Positions 48,464-57,332 are shown, counted from the stretch's first letter. The stretch: DNA of 64,000 nucleotides from Jonesia quinghaiensis DSM 15701 (GCF_000423205.1 NZ_AUHN01000009.1:124001-188000), one strand, 5' to 3'. Program-made: numbers and translations. The notes: a model not told the origin generated them from the sequence alone.

Positions 48464-50053
48464 TTAAATGTCGCGACTTCGCTGACGTTGAGTTACTTCA
48501 CCAGTTATTGCATCGCGGACTCGGTGCAGTTCATGACCCAACCCTGAGTCCTGGCCCCTCGCCAACGCCGCCATCTCAATGTCCACTGTGGGTGGGGCGC
48601 CTGCCGGAGTTATCTCACGTACTCGAACCCACACACGGCGGCGCGGAATGAACAAACTCAAAGCCACCCCCACAAGCGCCGTGATGGAGAACAACGCCAA
48701 CCACACCAAGGTGGGGTCATAGCGCACGTCAAACGCTGCGTAACGCACAACATCGTCGAACGTAATAGTGCCAAGCCCTTGCGGTAAGTCAACTGTTTGA
48801 CCACGGGCTATCACCACAGGTGCGGTCGTCAACTCATTCCCAGTAACCTGGGTCATTTTGTTGGTCTGGAGTTGATACACATTTTGTGGAACACCCTCAT
48901 CCAGCCCAAGGTCCCCGCGGAATAAGTCAAGAATGAGGTACGGGTCGAGCGCCTCTGGATACACGGAACGCCCAGCACCCAGCGAAAAGTCTGCGGTAGG
49001 CAGAAGGTATCCAACAAATCCCAGTTGCTCGCCCGTTGACACATCAGGAACCTTGATGACACCACGGGACGTGTATTGGGCATCTTCTGGGAGGAATGTC
49101 ACCGCACCGGAAAACGCAATCTCACCAGCGGCGTCACGCACAGTAACCACTGGGGCGTGTCCGTTACCCATGAGATACACACTTGCACCGTGTGCAGACA
49201 GCGGTTCATTCACTTTGATGTCGTGTTGGCTTGCCGTGCCGTCTTCCTCCGTCAACGTCACCGAAGCGGTGAAGTCTTGTGCGGCTGAATCGGTGATTCT
49301 GAATTGGGACGTGAAGTCATCCAACGTAATGCGGAACGCAGGCATCGAATCATCAGAGAACAGTGACCCTGTTTCGAAAGTGTCGTATGACACCTGAGCG
49401 TTTACAAAGCCCCTGCCCTGCTGGACGATCGCTTGCCCACGATATTCCAGCATCTGCCCAAGCCCAAAGGACACAAGAATGCCGATCAACGACATGTGGA
49501 AAACAAGATTCCCTGCTTCCCGTAAATAGCCGCGCTCAGCAGAAAAGGAACGTTGACCTGGAGCCTCATCCACCATCGACACACGGAAACGAGGCCACAG
49601 CGATCGCCCACGCAGTGCTCGGGTGACACGCTCGCTGATCTGATCGAGATCACTATCATGAGTGCTGACCTGTTCGCGGTACTCAAACCGGGTCAACGTC
49701 GCAGGCGTTTTAGGTGGTGGTGTGCGCAACGCTTTCGCGTACACCATGGTGCGCGGAATAATGCACCCGATAAGGGAGATGAACAGCAAAATATAGATAG
49801 CGGAAAACCACGGAGAGGAATACACCTCGAAGAAACCCAAGCGATCAAGCCACGGTGCAGTGTCTGGGTTGTCTGCAACGTATTGGGCTGTGCGCACAGC
49901 ATCTTGATCCCATTGGGGAAACACGGAGCCAGGAACCGCAGCAACCGCAAGCAACAGCAAGAGCAGTAGGGCCACCCGCATCGACGTCAATTGGCGCCAC
50001 AAAAAACGCAGCCACCCTCCCACGCCCAGGACTGGCACGTTGAGTTCAGACAT
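48464..50053 (-). CDS. resB: Cytochrome c biogenesis protein ResB
   Basis: A 529-residue membrane protein, partner of CcsB in System II. Helices lie at about residues 25-45, 83-103 and 180-200 with one more near 465. A large external domain (about 205-455) presents apocytochrome c. 'SVFPQWDQD' and 'WFSAIYILLFISLIGCIIPR' are family hallmarks. It starts three bases after the ccdA stop. Confidence 0.95.
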   Translation of the reverse strand: MSELNVPVLGVGGWLRFLWRQLTSMRVALLLLLLLAVAAVPGSVFPQWDQDAVRTAQYVADNPDTAPWLDRLGFFEVYSSPWFSAIYILLFISLIGCIIPRTMVYAKALRTPPPKTPATLTRFEYREQVSTHDSDLDQISERVTRALRGRSLWPRFRVSMVDEAPGQRSFSAERGYLREAGNLVFHMSLIGILVSFGLGQMLEYRGQAIVQQGRGFVNAQVSYDTFETGSLFSDDSMPAFRITLDDFTSQFRITDSAAQDFTASVTLTEEDGTASQHDIKVNEPLSAHGASVYLMGNGHAPVVTVRDAAGEIAFSGAVTFLPEDAQYTSRGVIKVPDVSTGEQLGFVGYLLPTADFSLGAGRSVYPEALDPYLILDLFRGDLGLDEGVPQNVYQLQTNKMTQVTGNELTTAPVVIARGQTVDLPQGLGTITFDDVVRYAAFDVRYDPTLVWLALFSITALVGVALSLFIPRRRVWVRVREITPAGAPPTVDIEMAALARGQDSGLGHELHRVRDAITGEVTQRQRSRDI

Positions 50054-50056
50054 CTG

Positions 50057-50845
50057 CTACACCACCGTTCCCACTCCGCCAATCCACAGCGACATCTGTG
50101 TCGCCAACCAGTTCCACGCCCCTGTCACCAGAGCAAGCCCCAGAAGCACCAACATACCCCCGCCGATGCGCATGATCGCCACCCGATAGCGGCGCAACAC
50201 ACCCAAAATACGTTGTGAGCGTTCCAGTGCGCCGCCGATAAGGATGAAGGGCAAGCCGAGCCCAAGGCTATATGCAACAGCCAGTATTGCCCCGCGCTGC
50301 CACGTGCCCTCTGACAGGGCGAGGGCATTAATCGCAACAAGAGTTGGACCAAGACACGGAGTCCAACCTAGCCCAAAGACGAAGCCTAAAACTGGGGCGC
50401 CCCATAACCCAGCACGCGGGGCAACGTGGAGACGACGCTCCCACTGGAGGGCGGAGAACACCCCCATGAAGGCGAGGCCCATGACGATGACCACAACACC
50501 TAAGATGCGGGTAATCGTCGTGGACCACTGGTTTAGTGCTGCCCCCAACGCTCCTGTGAGGACACCTGCAGCGACAAAAACTACCGTGAAGCCAGCAACA
50601 AACAGCGCCACACCGAGGATGACTCGGCGTGAGGCTACCGGTTTCGTTGCGGTGGTGTTGGTGTCGTGTTGGCCAACTCCCTGAGCTGCTAATCCACTCA
50701 CAAACCCGACATACCCCGGCACAAGTGGCACAACGCAGGGAGAGGCAAAAGATACAAGACCCGCGAGGAGCGCTACAGGGACGGCAAGCAGCATCGAACC
50801 GGAGAACGCGGTTGATGCAAAGAGATCTCCCAGTGAGGCGCTCAC
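50057..50845 (-). CDS. ccdA: CcdA/DsbD-type thiol-disulfide transporter
   Basis: A 262-residue protein with six helices that carries reducing power across the membrane. 'LVSFASPCVVPLVPGYVGFVSG' (first cysteine near residue 36) and 'FGLGWTPCLGPTLVAI' (second near residue 155) give the reactive pair. It overlaps resA by four bases and should keep ResA reduced. Confidence 0.95.
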   Translation of the reverse strand: MSASLGDLFASTAFSGSMLLAVPVALLAGLVSFASPCVVPLVPGYVGFVSGLAAQGVGQHDTNTTATKPVASRRVILGVALFVAGFTVVFVAAGVLTGALGAALNQWSTTITRILGVVVIVMGLAFMGVFSALQWERRLHVAPRAGLWGAPVLGFVFGLGWTPCLGPTLVAINALALSEGTWQRGAILAVAYSLGLGLPFILIGGALERSQRILGVLRRYRVAIMRIGGGMLVLLGLALVTGAWNWLATQMSLWIGGVGTVV

Positions 50846-51459
50846 GCGCTCTCGTCCAGGACATCATCAATCAGCCCGTTGAGCGTTGAAGCGTCAACCT
50901 CGCCTAAAACGCGCGCTGCAACCCGTCCTTCACGGTCCAAAATCACTGTGGTAGGCACGGCTTTAACCGGCACAACCCCTGACAGAGTTGCTGTGGCAGC
51001 TCCATCGGCGTCATTGATTGACGGCCAGGTCACGCTGTGTTCCCGTTCGAAGGCCTGTGCCGTACCGGCGTCGTCATGCCGGTTGATACCTAAGAGAGTC
51101 ACTCCGTCATCTGCTCTGTCAGTAGCGACTTGGAGGAGGTCATCAGCCTCTGCGCGACATGGCGGGCATGCGGCGTACCACGTGTTCAGCACAACAATGC
51201 CGCCCTGTTGTACTGAGGTATCAACTGGTTCTCCGGCGTAATCAGTGCCGGTGAGGGTGACAGGTTCACGACGTTCCTGGGGAGACCACGTCGTAATTGA
51301 ACCGTCGCCGGATTGGTAGCCCTGTTGGGCGACATCGGTATTGTTGCCCGATTCTTGGGCACAACTCGATGTCACGGCCACTGACAGGGTGACCGTAAGA
51401 GCTACAAAGACATACCGTGCTGTTCGCGCTGGGGAGACCACGTGAAAACTCTCTCGCAC
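50842..51459 (-). CDS. resA: ResA/TlpA-like thioredoxin for cytochrome c maturation
   Basis: A 205-residue exported thioredoxin. The membrane segment is at residues about 14-32 and a possible lipidation cysteine is Cys33. The thioredoxin domain has the active site Cys98-Pro-Pro-Cys101 in 'NTWYAACPPCRAEADD' and the cis-proline in 'VKAVPTTVILD'. It reduces apocytochrome c haem-binding cysteines. The start is uncertain within the first ten codons. Confidence 0.93.
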   Translation of the reverse strand: MRESFHVVSPARTARYVFVALTVTLSVAVTSSCAQESGNNTDVAQQGYQSGDGSITTWSPQERREPVTLTGTDYAGEPVDTSVQQGGIVVLNTWYAACPPCRAEADDLLQVATDRADDGVTLLGINRHDDAGTAQAFEREHSVTWPSINDADGAATATLSGVVPVKAVPTTVILDREGRVAARVLGEVDASTLNGLIDDVLDESA

Positions 51460-51488
51460 TTGCCTGTGAAGATTCTGGAAAAGTTCCT

Positions 51489-52133
51489 TTACGCTCCTGC
51501 GACGCGGGATGCGCCTGGGTAAAGGTCAGCAACGGGTTCGCTGTAGACAACCTTGGCAAGTTGATCTCCGTCAAAATGAAGGGAGGTCAGCGAAGCAAGG
51601 TTGCATTCACGTTTGCGGGGGTCGTGCCACAACTTTTTGCCTTCATAGGCTTGCCGAGCGATCCAGATCGGTAGTTGGTGGCTAACGAGGAGTGCCTCGT
51701 GTCCTGCTGCAACAGTGCGAGCTGAATCAACTGCTGCGTGCATGCGACGCACTTGCTGTTTGTACGCCTCCCCCCAGGACGGGCGGAATGGGTTGATGAG
51801 GCGCGGCCAGTGCTGTGGGTGACGCAATGAGCCATCACCTACACCGAAGGTTTTGCCTTCAAAGTAGTTTTCTGCCTCGATAATTCGTTCATCAGTTGCG
51901 ATCTCAAGACCAAAAGCCTGCGCGGTGGGCTGGGCTGTTTCCTGCGCGCGCTGGAGTGGAGACGCAATGACCGCGGTGATGTCGCGGCCTTCGCCGTGGA
52001 GGTGCTGCGCAACTCGTCGAGCCATCTCTTGCCCAAGTTCAGAAAGTCGGTAGTTCGGTAACCGCCCGTACAAGACTTTTTCGGGATTGTGGACTTCGCC
52101 GTGGCGCAACAAGTGGACGATGGTCGTAGACAT
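51489..52133 (-). CDS. Histidine phosphatase (phosphoglycerate-mutase-like)
   Basis: A 214-residue protein with 'IVHLLRHGEVHNPEKVLYGRLPNYRLSELG' (catalytic His11), 'IASPLQRAQETAQP' and 'ALLVSHQLPIWIARQ'. It corresponds in position to the phosphatase-like gene that leads the resA-ccdA-resB-ccsA cluster in mycobacteria (Rv0525), so a link to cytochrome maturation is likely but its substrate is unknown. It lies 29 bp before resA. Confidence 0.88.
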   Translation of the reverse strand: MSTTIVHLLRHGEVHNPEKVLYGRLPNYRLSELGQEMARRVAQHLHGEGRDITAVIASPLQRAQETAQPTAQAFGLEIATDERIIEAENYFEGKTFGVGDGSLRHPQHWPRLINPFRPSWGEAYKQQVRRMHAAVDSARTVAAGHEALLVSHQLPIWIARQAYEGKKLWHDPRKRECNLASLTSLHFDGDQLAKVVYSEPVADLYPGASRVAGA

Positions 52134-52170
52134 GCCACTAGTCTGTCAAAGATTGCGGGGATTGAGTATG

Positions 52171-52653
52171 TCAGCAGTGGTGATCTTCGTCTGAATCCTG
52201 GCGCGCCAGCCGCGCGAACATCCGCCCAAGGACCGCGAGTTCTTCATCCGTAATGACATTGACAAGCCGTGTTCGCACTGAAGCCACGTGAATCGGGGCA
52301 GCTTGCTGCAAGACGTCACGTCCAGTAGGTGTCATGGTGCAGTTCACTCCACGCCCATCACCCGGGGTTTGGGATCGGATGACTAGCCCCCGTTCCTCAA
52401 GTCGGCGGACTGTGTGAGTGATGCGGGATCGGGATTGAGCTAGTTCATCAGCAAGTTCCGACATTCGCATTGCAGTATTTTTGCGCTCTGAGAGGCGTAC
52501 GAGAATTTCGTATTCACTGAGCGAAAGGTCCGTTTGGGATTCAAGGTCCCGGGCGAGCGCATCCCATAACCTGGCGTTGCCCTCCAGGTAGCAACGCCAG
52601 TGTTGCTGCTGGTCATGGGTGAGCCAATCGGTGAATTGGGCGGTGTCAGTCAT
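52171..52653 (-). CDS. MarR-family transcriptional regulator
   Basis: A 160-residue winged helix-turn-helix protein. 'LSLSEYEILVRLSERKNTAMRMSELADELAQSRSRITHTVRRLEERGLVIRSQTPGDGRGVNCTMTPTGRDVLQQAAP' is the complete MarR DNA-binding domain. It is divergent from yceI, and a 29 bp palindrome between them is a probable operator. The same gene pair is frequent in actinobacteria. It starts with GGGGGA before the ATG. Confidence 0.92.
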   Translation of the reverse strand: MTDTAQFTDWLTHDQQQHWRCYLEGNARLWDALARDLESQTDLSLSEYEILVRLSERKNTAMRMSELADELAQSRSRITHTVRRLEERGLVIRSQTPGDGRGVNCTMTPTGRDVLQQAAPIHVASVRTRLVNVITDEELAVLGRMFARLARQDSDEDHHC

Positions 52654-52840
52654 AAATCCCCCTGCACTGATGCGCGATTCGGCGCGTGCGACGTTGTCGT
52701 TTCTGTCTTCAAAATACCGGAAAACCTCGCGTCGGGTGTTTATCCCTCAGAATGCGGAGTGCCGTGATGTTTTCTTCTTCTGTGGAGTGACACAAAAGAG
52801 GACACCCCGGGGTTATGTTATTTGACGTTTCAAGTAGCGG

Positions 52841-52869
52841 TTGCGCTCGAGATGGTTTTTGATTAGAGT
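52841..52869 (+). promoter_or_regulatory. Possible yceI promoter
   Basis: TTGCGC (52841-52846) and TAGAGT (52864-52869) are 17 bases apart. The MarR-type palindrome begins 15 bases downstream of the -10 box, just past the expected transcription start. Confidence 0.45.
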
Positions 52870-52883
52870 GGCGGTAAGAGTTA

Positions 52884-52912
52884 GTTGAAGGCTCAAATAT
52901 TGAGCATTCAAC
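52884..52912. promoter_or_regulatory. 29 bp palindrome, probable MarR operator
   Basis: Arms GTTGAAGGCTCAA and TTGAGCATTCAAC match at 12 of 13 positions around a three-base centre. It lies 34 bp before the yceI start. The TTGA-TCAA half-sites are typical of MarR-family operators. Confidence 0.7.
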
Positions 52913-52946
52913 CATACCGATCCATCACCTCACCAAGGAGTAACTC

Positions 52947-53492
52947 ATGACTGCAGTTCCCACCGAACTCGCCACCGGCACCTACGTCGCCGACGCAAGC
53001 CACTCCCACGCATCATTCACCGTGCGCCACGCCGGAATCTCCAAGGTTCGCGGCTCCGTCCCCATCACCTCCGCCACCATCACTGTTGGTGAAGAAGTTG
53101 AAGCATCGTCAGTCGTTGCAGAACTCGACGCTTCCGGCATCGACACAGGCTCCGCAGACCGCGACGGTCACCTGAAGTCAGCAGACTTCTTCAACGTAGA
53201 CGCCAACCCAGCGTGGACCTTCGCCTCAACCTCCGTCACCGGAACCCCTGAAGACCTCGCCGTGACCGGTGACCTCACCATCAACGGCGTGACCCAACAG
53301 GTCACCATCGACGTTGAGTACACAGGTGCAGCAACCGACCCCTTCGGTAACGCACGCGCAGCCTTCGAAGGCTCACTCGAAATCTCCCGCAAGGAATTCG
53401 GCCTAACCTGGAACGCAGCTCTCGAAGCTGGTGGCGTTCTCGTTGGTGACAAGGTCAAGATCTCCCTCGACATTTCAGCAATCAAAGGCTGA
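52947..53492 (+). CDS. YceI-family lipid-binding protein
   Basis: A 181-residue lipocalin-like beta-barrel protein. 'GTYVADASHSHASFTVRHAGISKVRGSV', 'TGSADRDGHLKSADFFNVDANPAWTFAST' and 'FEGSLEISRKEFGLTWN' are the family blocks. Members bind isoprenoids or other lipids. No signal peptide is present, so it is probably cytoplasmic. The ATG has AAGGAG seven bases upstream. It is probably repressed by the divergent MarR protein. Codon use is biased towards C-ending codons, suggesting high expression. Confidence 0.93.
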   Translation: MTAVPTELATGTYVADASHSHASFTVRHAGISKVRGSVPITSATITVGEEVEASSVVAELDASGIDTGSADRDGHLKSADFFNVDANPAWTFASTSVTGTPEDLAVTGDLTINGVTQQVTIDVEYTGAATDPFGNARAAFEGSLEISRKEFGLTWNAALEAGGVLVGDKVKISLDISAIKG

Positions 53493-53516
53493 TACCTCGC
53501 CGCATAGCTGATCACA

Positions 53517-53559
53517 ACAAAAGGTCGGGTCCTCCCATCAAGAGGACCCGACCTTTTGT
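53517..53559. terminator. Bidirectional terminator between yceI and rex
   Basis: Perfect 18-base arms (53517-53534 and 53542-53559) flank a seven-base loop, with an A-run on one side and a T-run on the other. It serves both convergent genes. Confidence 0.93.
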
Positions 53560-53607
53560 GTCCGCACAATGACACGGAGTAACCAGATACCCAGCACAAC
53601 GAGATCG

Positions 53608-54294
53608 CTACAGGCTCTTTGCCGGTGGCGGCTGCACCACCCCCGGCGCAGGCGCTAGACGCGCAGGTCCCTGACGGGCGCGGAAGGCCAACATCTGCAA
53701 TTCAACGCCAAGGTCCACTCCCCTGACTTCAACGCACGGTGGGACGCGCAACGCTGTAGTGGTGAAGTTCAAAATCTCGTGCACACCAGCTGCAACGGCA
53801 GCATCGGCGACTTCCTGAGCAACCTCGGAGGGAGTCGTCAACACAACGATAGAAACACCGCGGTCAACAACTGCTGCCGGCATCACATGGTCATGCTCAA
53901 CGATATGGCCTGCCACCAGGCGACCCACAATATGTGGGTCAACATCAAACAAACCGCGTAAACTCAACCCTCCCCGGCCAAAGGTGGAAGACCGCGCAAG
54001 TGCTTGCCCAAGGTGTCCCATCCCCACGATGACAAAACCCACCTGCGAGCGCGAACCGAGGGTTTCCCTTATTTGTTCTCGCAGTGTGGTCAGGTCATAG
54101 CCGTAGCCGCGAACCCCGGTTGCTCCCATCACGGACATGTCTTTGCGGAACTTTGCTGGCCCGACGCCTGCGCGTTCGGCGAGGAGTGTGGAGGGTGCTT
54201 GGAAAACACTGTGGGACATCAGTGCGTCGATGACTCGCAGGTAGGCGGGGAGGCGTTGCAACGTTGAGACAGGGACGTCTCGGTTGGTGTTCAC
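53608..54294 (-). CDS. rex: Redox-sensing repressor Rex
   Basis: A 228-residue dimeric repressor that reads the NADH/NAD+ ratio. Residues 10-70 are the winged helix ('SVFQAPSTLLAERAGVGPAKFRKDMSVMG...GYGYDL'). The Rossmann domain has GMGHLG at 91-96 (the usual motif is GxGxxG), and a C-terminal helix with 'GVELQMLAF' serves dimerisation and domain swapping. In actinobacteria it controls nuo and cyd genes. A matching operator lies upstream of nuoA at 25050-25071. The start overlaps the end of the glutaredoxin-like gene by four bases. Confidence 0.95.
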   Translation of the reverse strand: MNTNRDVPVSTLQRLPAYLRVIDALMSHSVFQAPSTLLAERAGVGPAKFRKDMSVMGATGVRGYGYDLTTLREQIRETLGSRSQVGFVIVGMGHLGQALARSSTFGRGGLSLRGLFDVDPHIVGRLVAGHIVEHDHVMPAAVVDRGVSIVVLTTPSEVAQEVADAAVAAGVHEILNFTTTALRVPPCVEVRGVDLGVELQMLAFRARQGPARLAPAPGVVQPPPAKSL

Positions 54295-54548
54295 GGGCGT
54301 AACTCGGCGATCGCTCGCACGAGTCGCGGTTCGTTGATGTGCCAGAACCCTTGTTGCACGCCGGCAACTTCGACCACGGGGACGTAGTCGCCAAATGTTG
54401 CGATGAGTTGCGGTGAGTCATCAATGACGGTTTCAACCCATTCCACGCCAGCCTCGCGGCATACCCGGGCCACGATGTCCCGGGCCTCGTCGCACAGGGG
54501 GCAGGTGGTTCGCGAGTAAAGCACTACGTCGGCTGAGGGACTTGTCAT
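54291..54548 (-). CDS. Glutaredoxin-like protein (DUF836)
   Basis: An 85-residue thioredoxin-fold protein with Cys16-Pro-Leu-Cys19 in 'LYSRTTCPLCDEARDIV' and the cis-proline segment 'YVPVVEV'. It is often coded just before rex in actinobacteria. It begins at an ATG without a ribosome-binding site, six bases after TAGAAT, so its promoter lies at the 3' end of the upstream GH43 gene. Confidence 0.88.
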   Translation of the reverse strand: MTSPSADVVLYSRTTCPLCDEARDIVARVCREAGVEWVETVIDDSPQLIATFGDYVPVVEVAGVQQGFWHINEPRLVRAIAELRP

Positions 54549-54552
54549 AGTG

Positions 54553-55674
54553 TCATTCTACGGATGCGTTGGCCTCCTGCGCTTGGCGTTCGGCGTCGGT
54601 AGTGGCGATGGGCCATCCGTTGTCGTCCCAGGCGAGTTCGCGTAGCGCTAGTTGGAATTGGCCGCCAAGGTCGGCGTCGTAGTAGTGGTATGCGAGAACG
54701 TCTATTTCTCCTGAGCGGGCGACGGATTGTCCGCCTGGCCCAATCATATTTCCCGTGGTGGACAGCAGTGGGAGGCCGCCGTCCTCTGTGAGTGGGACGT
54801 CGTTAGCGTCGACGTAGGGGCCGGTGATGCTTTGGGATCGGCCAACGGCCATGTTGTAAGTGGAGTCGGTGCCTTTGCAGCAGGAGTCGCGGGAGAAAAA
54901 GAGGTAGTACCAGCCGTCACGTTGGTAGAGGAAACCAGCTTCGATAGCGTTGGGAGCGTAGCCGCGTTGGGCGATGAGTTGTGGTTCGACGCCTGAAGCT
55001 GCGAGTGGGTCGTCGGTGGTTTCTGCTTGTCCCGGGAGTTTTCCGCTTGGCCATTCCAGAGGAACGATAACAAGTCCGTCCCAGAAGGAGCCGTAGACCA
55101 TCCATGGATTGCCATCAGCGTCCGCGGATATTCCTGGGTCGATGGCATTGACTGTTGAGTCTGACGTGGAGCGGAGAACTTCGCCCTGATCTTCCCATCT
55201 GTAGTTGGGGTCTTGCGGATCAAGGGTGGTGTTGGTGTAGAGCCCGATGAGTGAGGTGCTAGACCCAAACGTTGAGGCGGAGTAGTACATGTAGTAGGTG
55301 CCGTCGTGTTCCACGACTTCTGGTGCCCAAAAGTTGTCGACACCGGTGATGATTTCTCGTGCCCAGTAGGGTTCGTCTGCTGCTGTCCAGGCTGGCCCGA
55401 GGTCTTCCCAGGTGGTTCCTTGGTCTTCTGAGCGGCGTACTTGGGGTGAGCCTAGTCCAATCGCTCCGTTGCCGGTGGAGTAGACGTACCATACGTCATC
55501 GTTGGTGTCGGGGGTCCCGGCGTCGTCGATGATGAGGGATGGGTCGTGTGCGTCGAGTGACCCGTTGACTTCGAGGGCTGTGGCGGTTGGTGTGTCGTTT
55601 TGGGTGTTTGCACACCCGCTGGTGAGGGCGAGTAGCGCCAACATTGTGGTTGCGATGATCTGGCGGTGTGCCAC
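54553..55674 (-). CDS. GH43 lipoprotein, probable arabinanase or arabinofuranosidase
   Basis: A surface-anchored glycosidase of 373 residues with lipobox LTSGC (Cys21). The five-bladed propeller carries Asp44 (AHDPSLI, base), Asp179 (NAIDPG, pKa modulator) and Glu245 (AIEAGF, acid). 'DNFWAPEVVEHDGTYYMYYSAS' is typical of GH43 endo-arabinanases. The frame is open 65 codons further upstream; the GTG at 55674 with AAGGAG five bases before it is the clear start. It is the third gene of the GH27-GH51-GH43 arm. Confidence 0.9.
   Translation of the reverse strand: MAHRQIIATTMLALLALTSGCANTQNDTPTATALEVNGSLDAHDPSLIIDDAGTPDTNDDVWYVYSTGNGAIGLGSPQVRRSEDQGTTWEDLGPAWTAADEPYWAREIITGVDNFWAPEVVEHDGTYYMYYSASTFGSSTSLIGLYTNTTLDPQDPNYRWEDQGEVLRSTSDSTVNAIDPGISADADGNPWMVYGSFWDGLVIVPLEWPSGKLPGQAETTDDPLAASGVEPQLIAQRGYAPNAIEAGFLYQRDGWYYLFFSRDSCCKGTDSTYNMAVGRSQSITGPYVDANDVPLTEDGGLPLLSTTGNMIGPGGQSVARSGEIDVLAYHYYDADLGGQFQLALRELAWDDNGWPIATTDAERQAQEANASVE
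54555..54560 (-). promoter_or_regulatory. Predicted -10 box for the glutaredoxin-rex transcript
   Basis: TAGAAT on the minus strand, six bases before the ATG at 54548, within the last codons of the GH43 gene. It would let rex be expressed independently of the arabinan genes. No consensus -35 is visible. Confidence 0.5.
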
Positions 55675-55693
55675 AGCGACTCCTTGCGTGGTG

Positions 55694-55741
55694 TTCCGGC
55701 TGCACGGGGTGTAGACCTCACCCGTGCAGCCGGAAGTTTTT
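55694..55741. terminator. Hairpin between the GH51 and GH43 genes
   Basis: Fifteen-base perfect arms (55694-55708 and 55721-55735) enclose a 12-base loop. A T-run follows on the plus strand only, opposite to the genes. On the minus strand it would be a U-less attenuating hairpin that lowers GH43 expression; on the plus strand it would stop antisense RNA. Confidence 0.6.
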
Positions 55742-57263
55742 AGTGGGATAGGGCGATGTGTGACCAGGAGATTGCGGGCAGTTCGATCACGAGTTCGTGA
55801 CCGTCGATGCGTGCGGTCTTGTTTGCCGTGGGGACGACGGTGGTGTCGTCGTCTGCGGTGGCTTGCCAAGTGTGGTCGTCGTGGTGGTAGGTCACCGCTT
55901 GGACGGAGCTGATGTTGTTCTCGGCGAACCCAGAAAGTGCGCGTAGGTCTACGCGGAGTTCTGTTGCTTCTTCTGGCGCACGGTTCACCACAAACAGGTT
56001 GGTGGTCCCGGTGTCGGTGTCGCGGGTGGCGACGGCATCAATGGCTTTGACGTCACCAAAGCGGGTGGTGGTCATTGTTGGTGCGTCGATGCCTACTTGC
56101 AGGACGTCGCCGGTTGCGTTAGCAGCGGTGATGGCAAAGGGGTGGAACGTTGTTTGGCGGTAGGCTCGCCCGCCTTTTTCGGTCATGATGGGCGCGATCA
56201 CGTTGACCAGTTGTGCGAGGGATGCTGAGGCTACTCGGTCGGTGTGGCGGAGCAGGGAGATCAGCAGGTTCCCGACAACCACTGCATCGGCGACGTTGTA
56301 GTGGTCTTCGAGGAGTTTGGGTGCAACTGGCCAGTCGTCACCGGTTGGCGGGACGGATTCGGCACGGTCCATGTACCAGACGTTCCACTCATCAAAAGAG
56401 ATGTTGATGCGTTTGTCAGACTTTTTGACGGCACGCACGTAGTCTGCGGCTGCGGTTACTGAGTCGATGAAGTGGTCCATGTTGACTGCTGAGGCGAGGA
56501 AGGAGTTGAGGTCTCCGTCTTTTTCCCAGTAGTAGGCGTGGGCGGAGATCATGTCGACGTAGTCGTAGGCCTCTTCGAGGACGGTCGCTTCCCAGCGCCC
56601 AAAGGTTGGCATGTCGGACGCGGAGGATCCGCACACAATGAGTTCGATGCTGGGGTCAATCATCCGCATGGCACGGGCTGTTTCGGTGGCGAGGCGGGCG
56701 TATTCGTGTTCGGTTTTGTGCCCGATCTGCCAAGGGCCGTCCATTTCGTTGCCGAGGCACCACATTTTGATGCGGTAGGGCTCTTCGTGTCCGTTTGCAC
56801 GGCGGAGGTCTGACCAGTAGGTGCCGCTGGGGACGTTGCAGTATTCGAGGAGGTCGAGTGCTTCTTGGACTCCGCGGGTACCGAGGTTGACGGCCATCAT
56901 GGGTTCTACACCTGCTTTGGCACACCATGTCATGTATTCGTCGACCCCAACGTGGTTGGGGTCTGAGGAGTGCCAGGCGAGGTCGAGGCGGGTGGGGCGT
57001 TTTTCTACTGGGCCGATGCCGTCTTCCCAGCGGTACCCGGACACGAAGTTCCCTCCGGGGTAGCGTACGGAGGTTGCTCCAAGTTCGCGGGTCAGGGCCA
57101 GAACGTCGGTGCGGAATCCGTCGTCGTCAGCTTCTGGGTGTTCGGGCTCAAAGATACCTTCGTAAACGCACCGGCCAAGGTGTTCAACAAAGGCACCAAA
57201 GGTGCGTGGGCGGACGGGGCCAACTGTGAATGCTGGGTCTAGGTGGAGGCGTGCGGTTGCCAT
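55740..57263 (-). CDS. abfA: Alpha-L-arabinofuranosidase, GH51
   Basis: A 507-residue intracellular enzyme that releases arabinose from arabino-oligosaccharides. 'TSVRYPGGNFVSGYRWEDGIGP' is the family signature, Glu173 in CLGNEMDGPW is the acid/base, and Glu292 in ISFDEWNVWY the nucleophile. No signal peptide is present. The ATG has AGGAGAACACC before it. It lies 69 bp after the GH27 gene. Confidence 0.96.
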   Translation of the reverse strand: MATARLHLDPAFTVGPVRPRTFGAFVEHLGRCVYEGIFEPEHPEADDDGFRTDVLALTRELGATSVRYPGGNFVSGYRWEDGIGPVEKRPTRLDLAWHSSDPNHVGVDEYMTWCAKAGVEPMMAVNLGTRGVQEALDLLEYCNVPSGTYWSDLRRANGHEEPYRIKMWCLGNEMDGPWQIGHKTEHEYARLATETARAMRMIDPSIELIVCGSSASDMPTFGRWEATVLEEAYDYVDMISAHAYYWEKDGDLNSFLASAVNMDHFIDSVTAAADYVRAVKKSDKRINISFDEWNVWYMDRAESVPPTGDDWPVAPKLLEDHYNVADAVVVGNLLISLLRHTDRVASASLAQLVNVIAPIMTEKGGRAYRQTTFHPFAITAANATGDVLQVGIDAPTMTTTRFGDVKAIDAVATRDTDTGTTNLFVVNRAPEEATELRVDLRALSGFAENNISSVQAVTYHHDDHTWQATADDDTTVVPTANKTARIDGHELVIELPAISWSHIALSH

Positions 57264-57332
57264 GGTGTTCTCCTCGGTGAGATGCGGGGCGGGGGTACAA
57301 GACGTTTGGGTGTGTCGTGGTTGCGGTGGTGA

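Noticed and set aside
55675-55869. 65-residue Arg/His-rich extension of the GH43 lipoprotein
   Set aside because: It crosses the GH51 3' end and would bury the signal peptide; the GTG at 55674 has an ideal ribosome-binding site.
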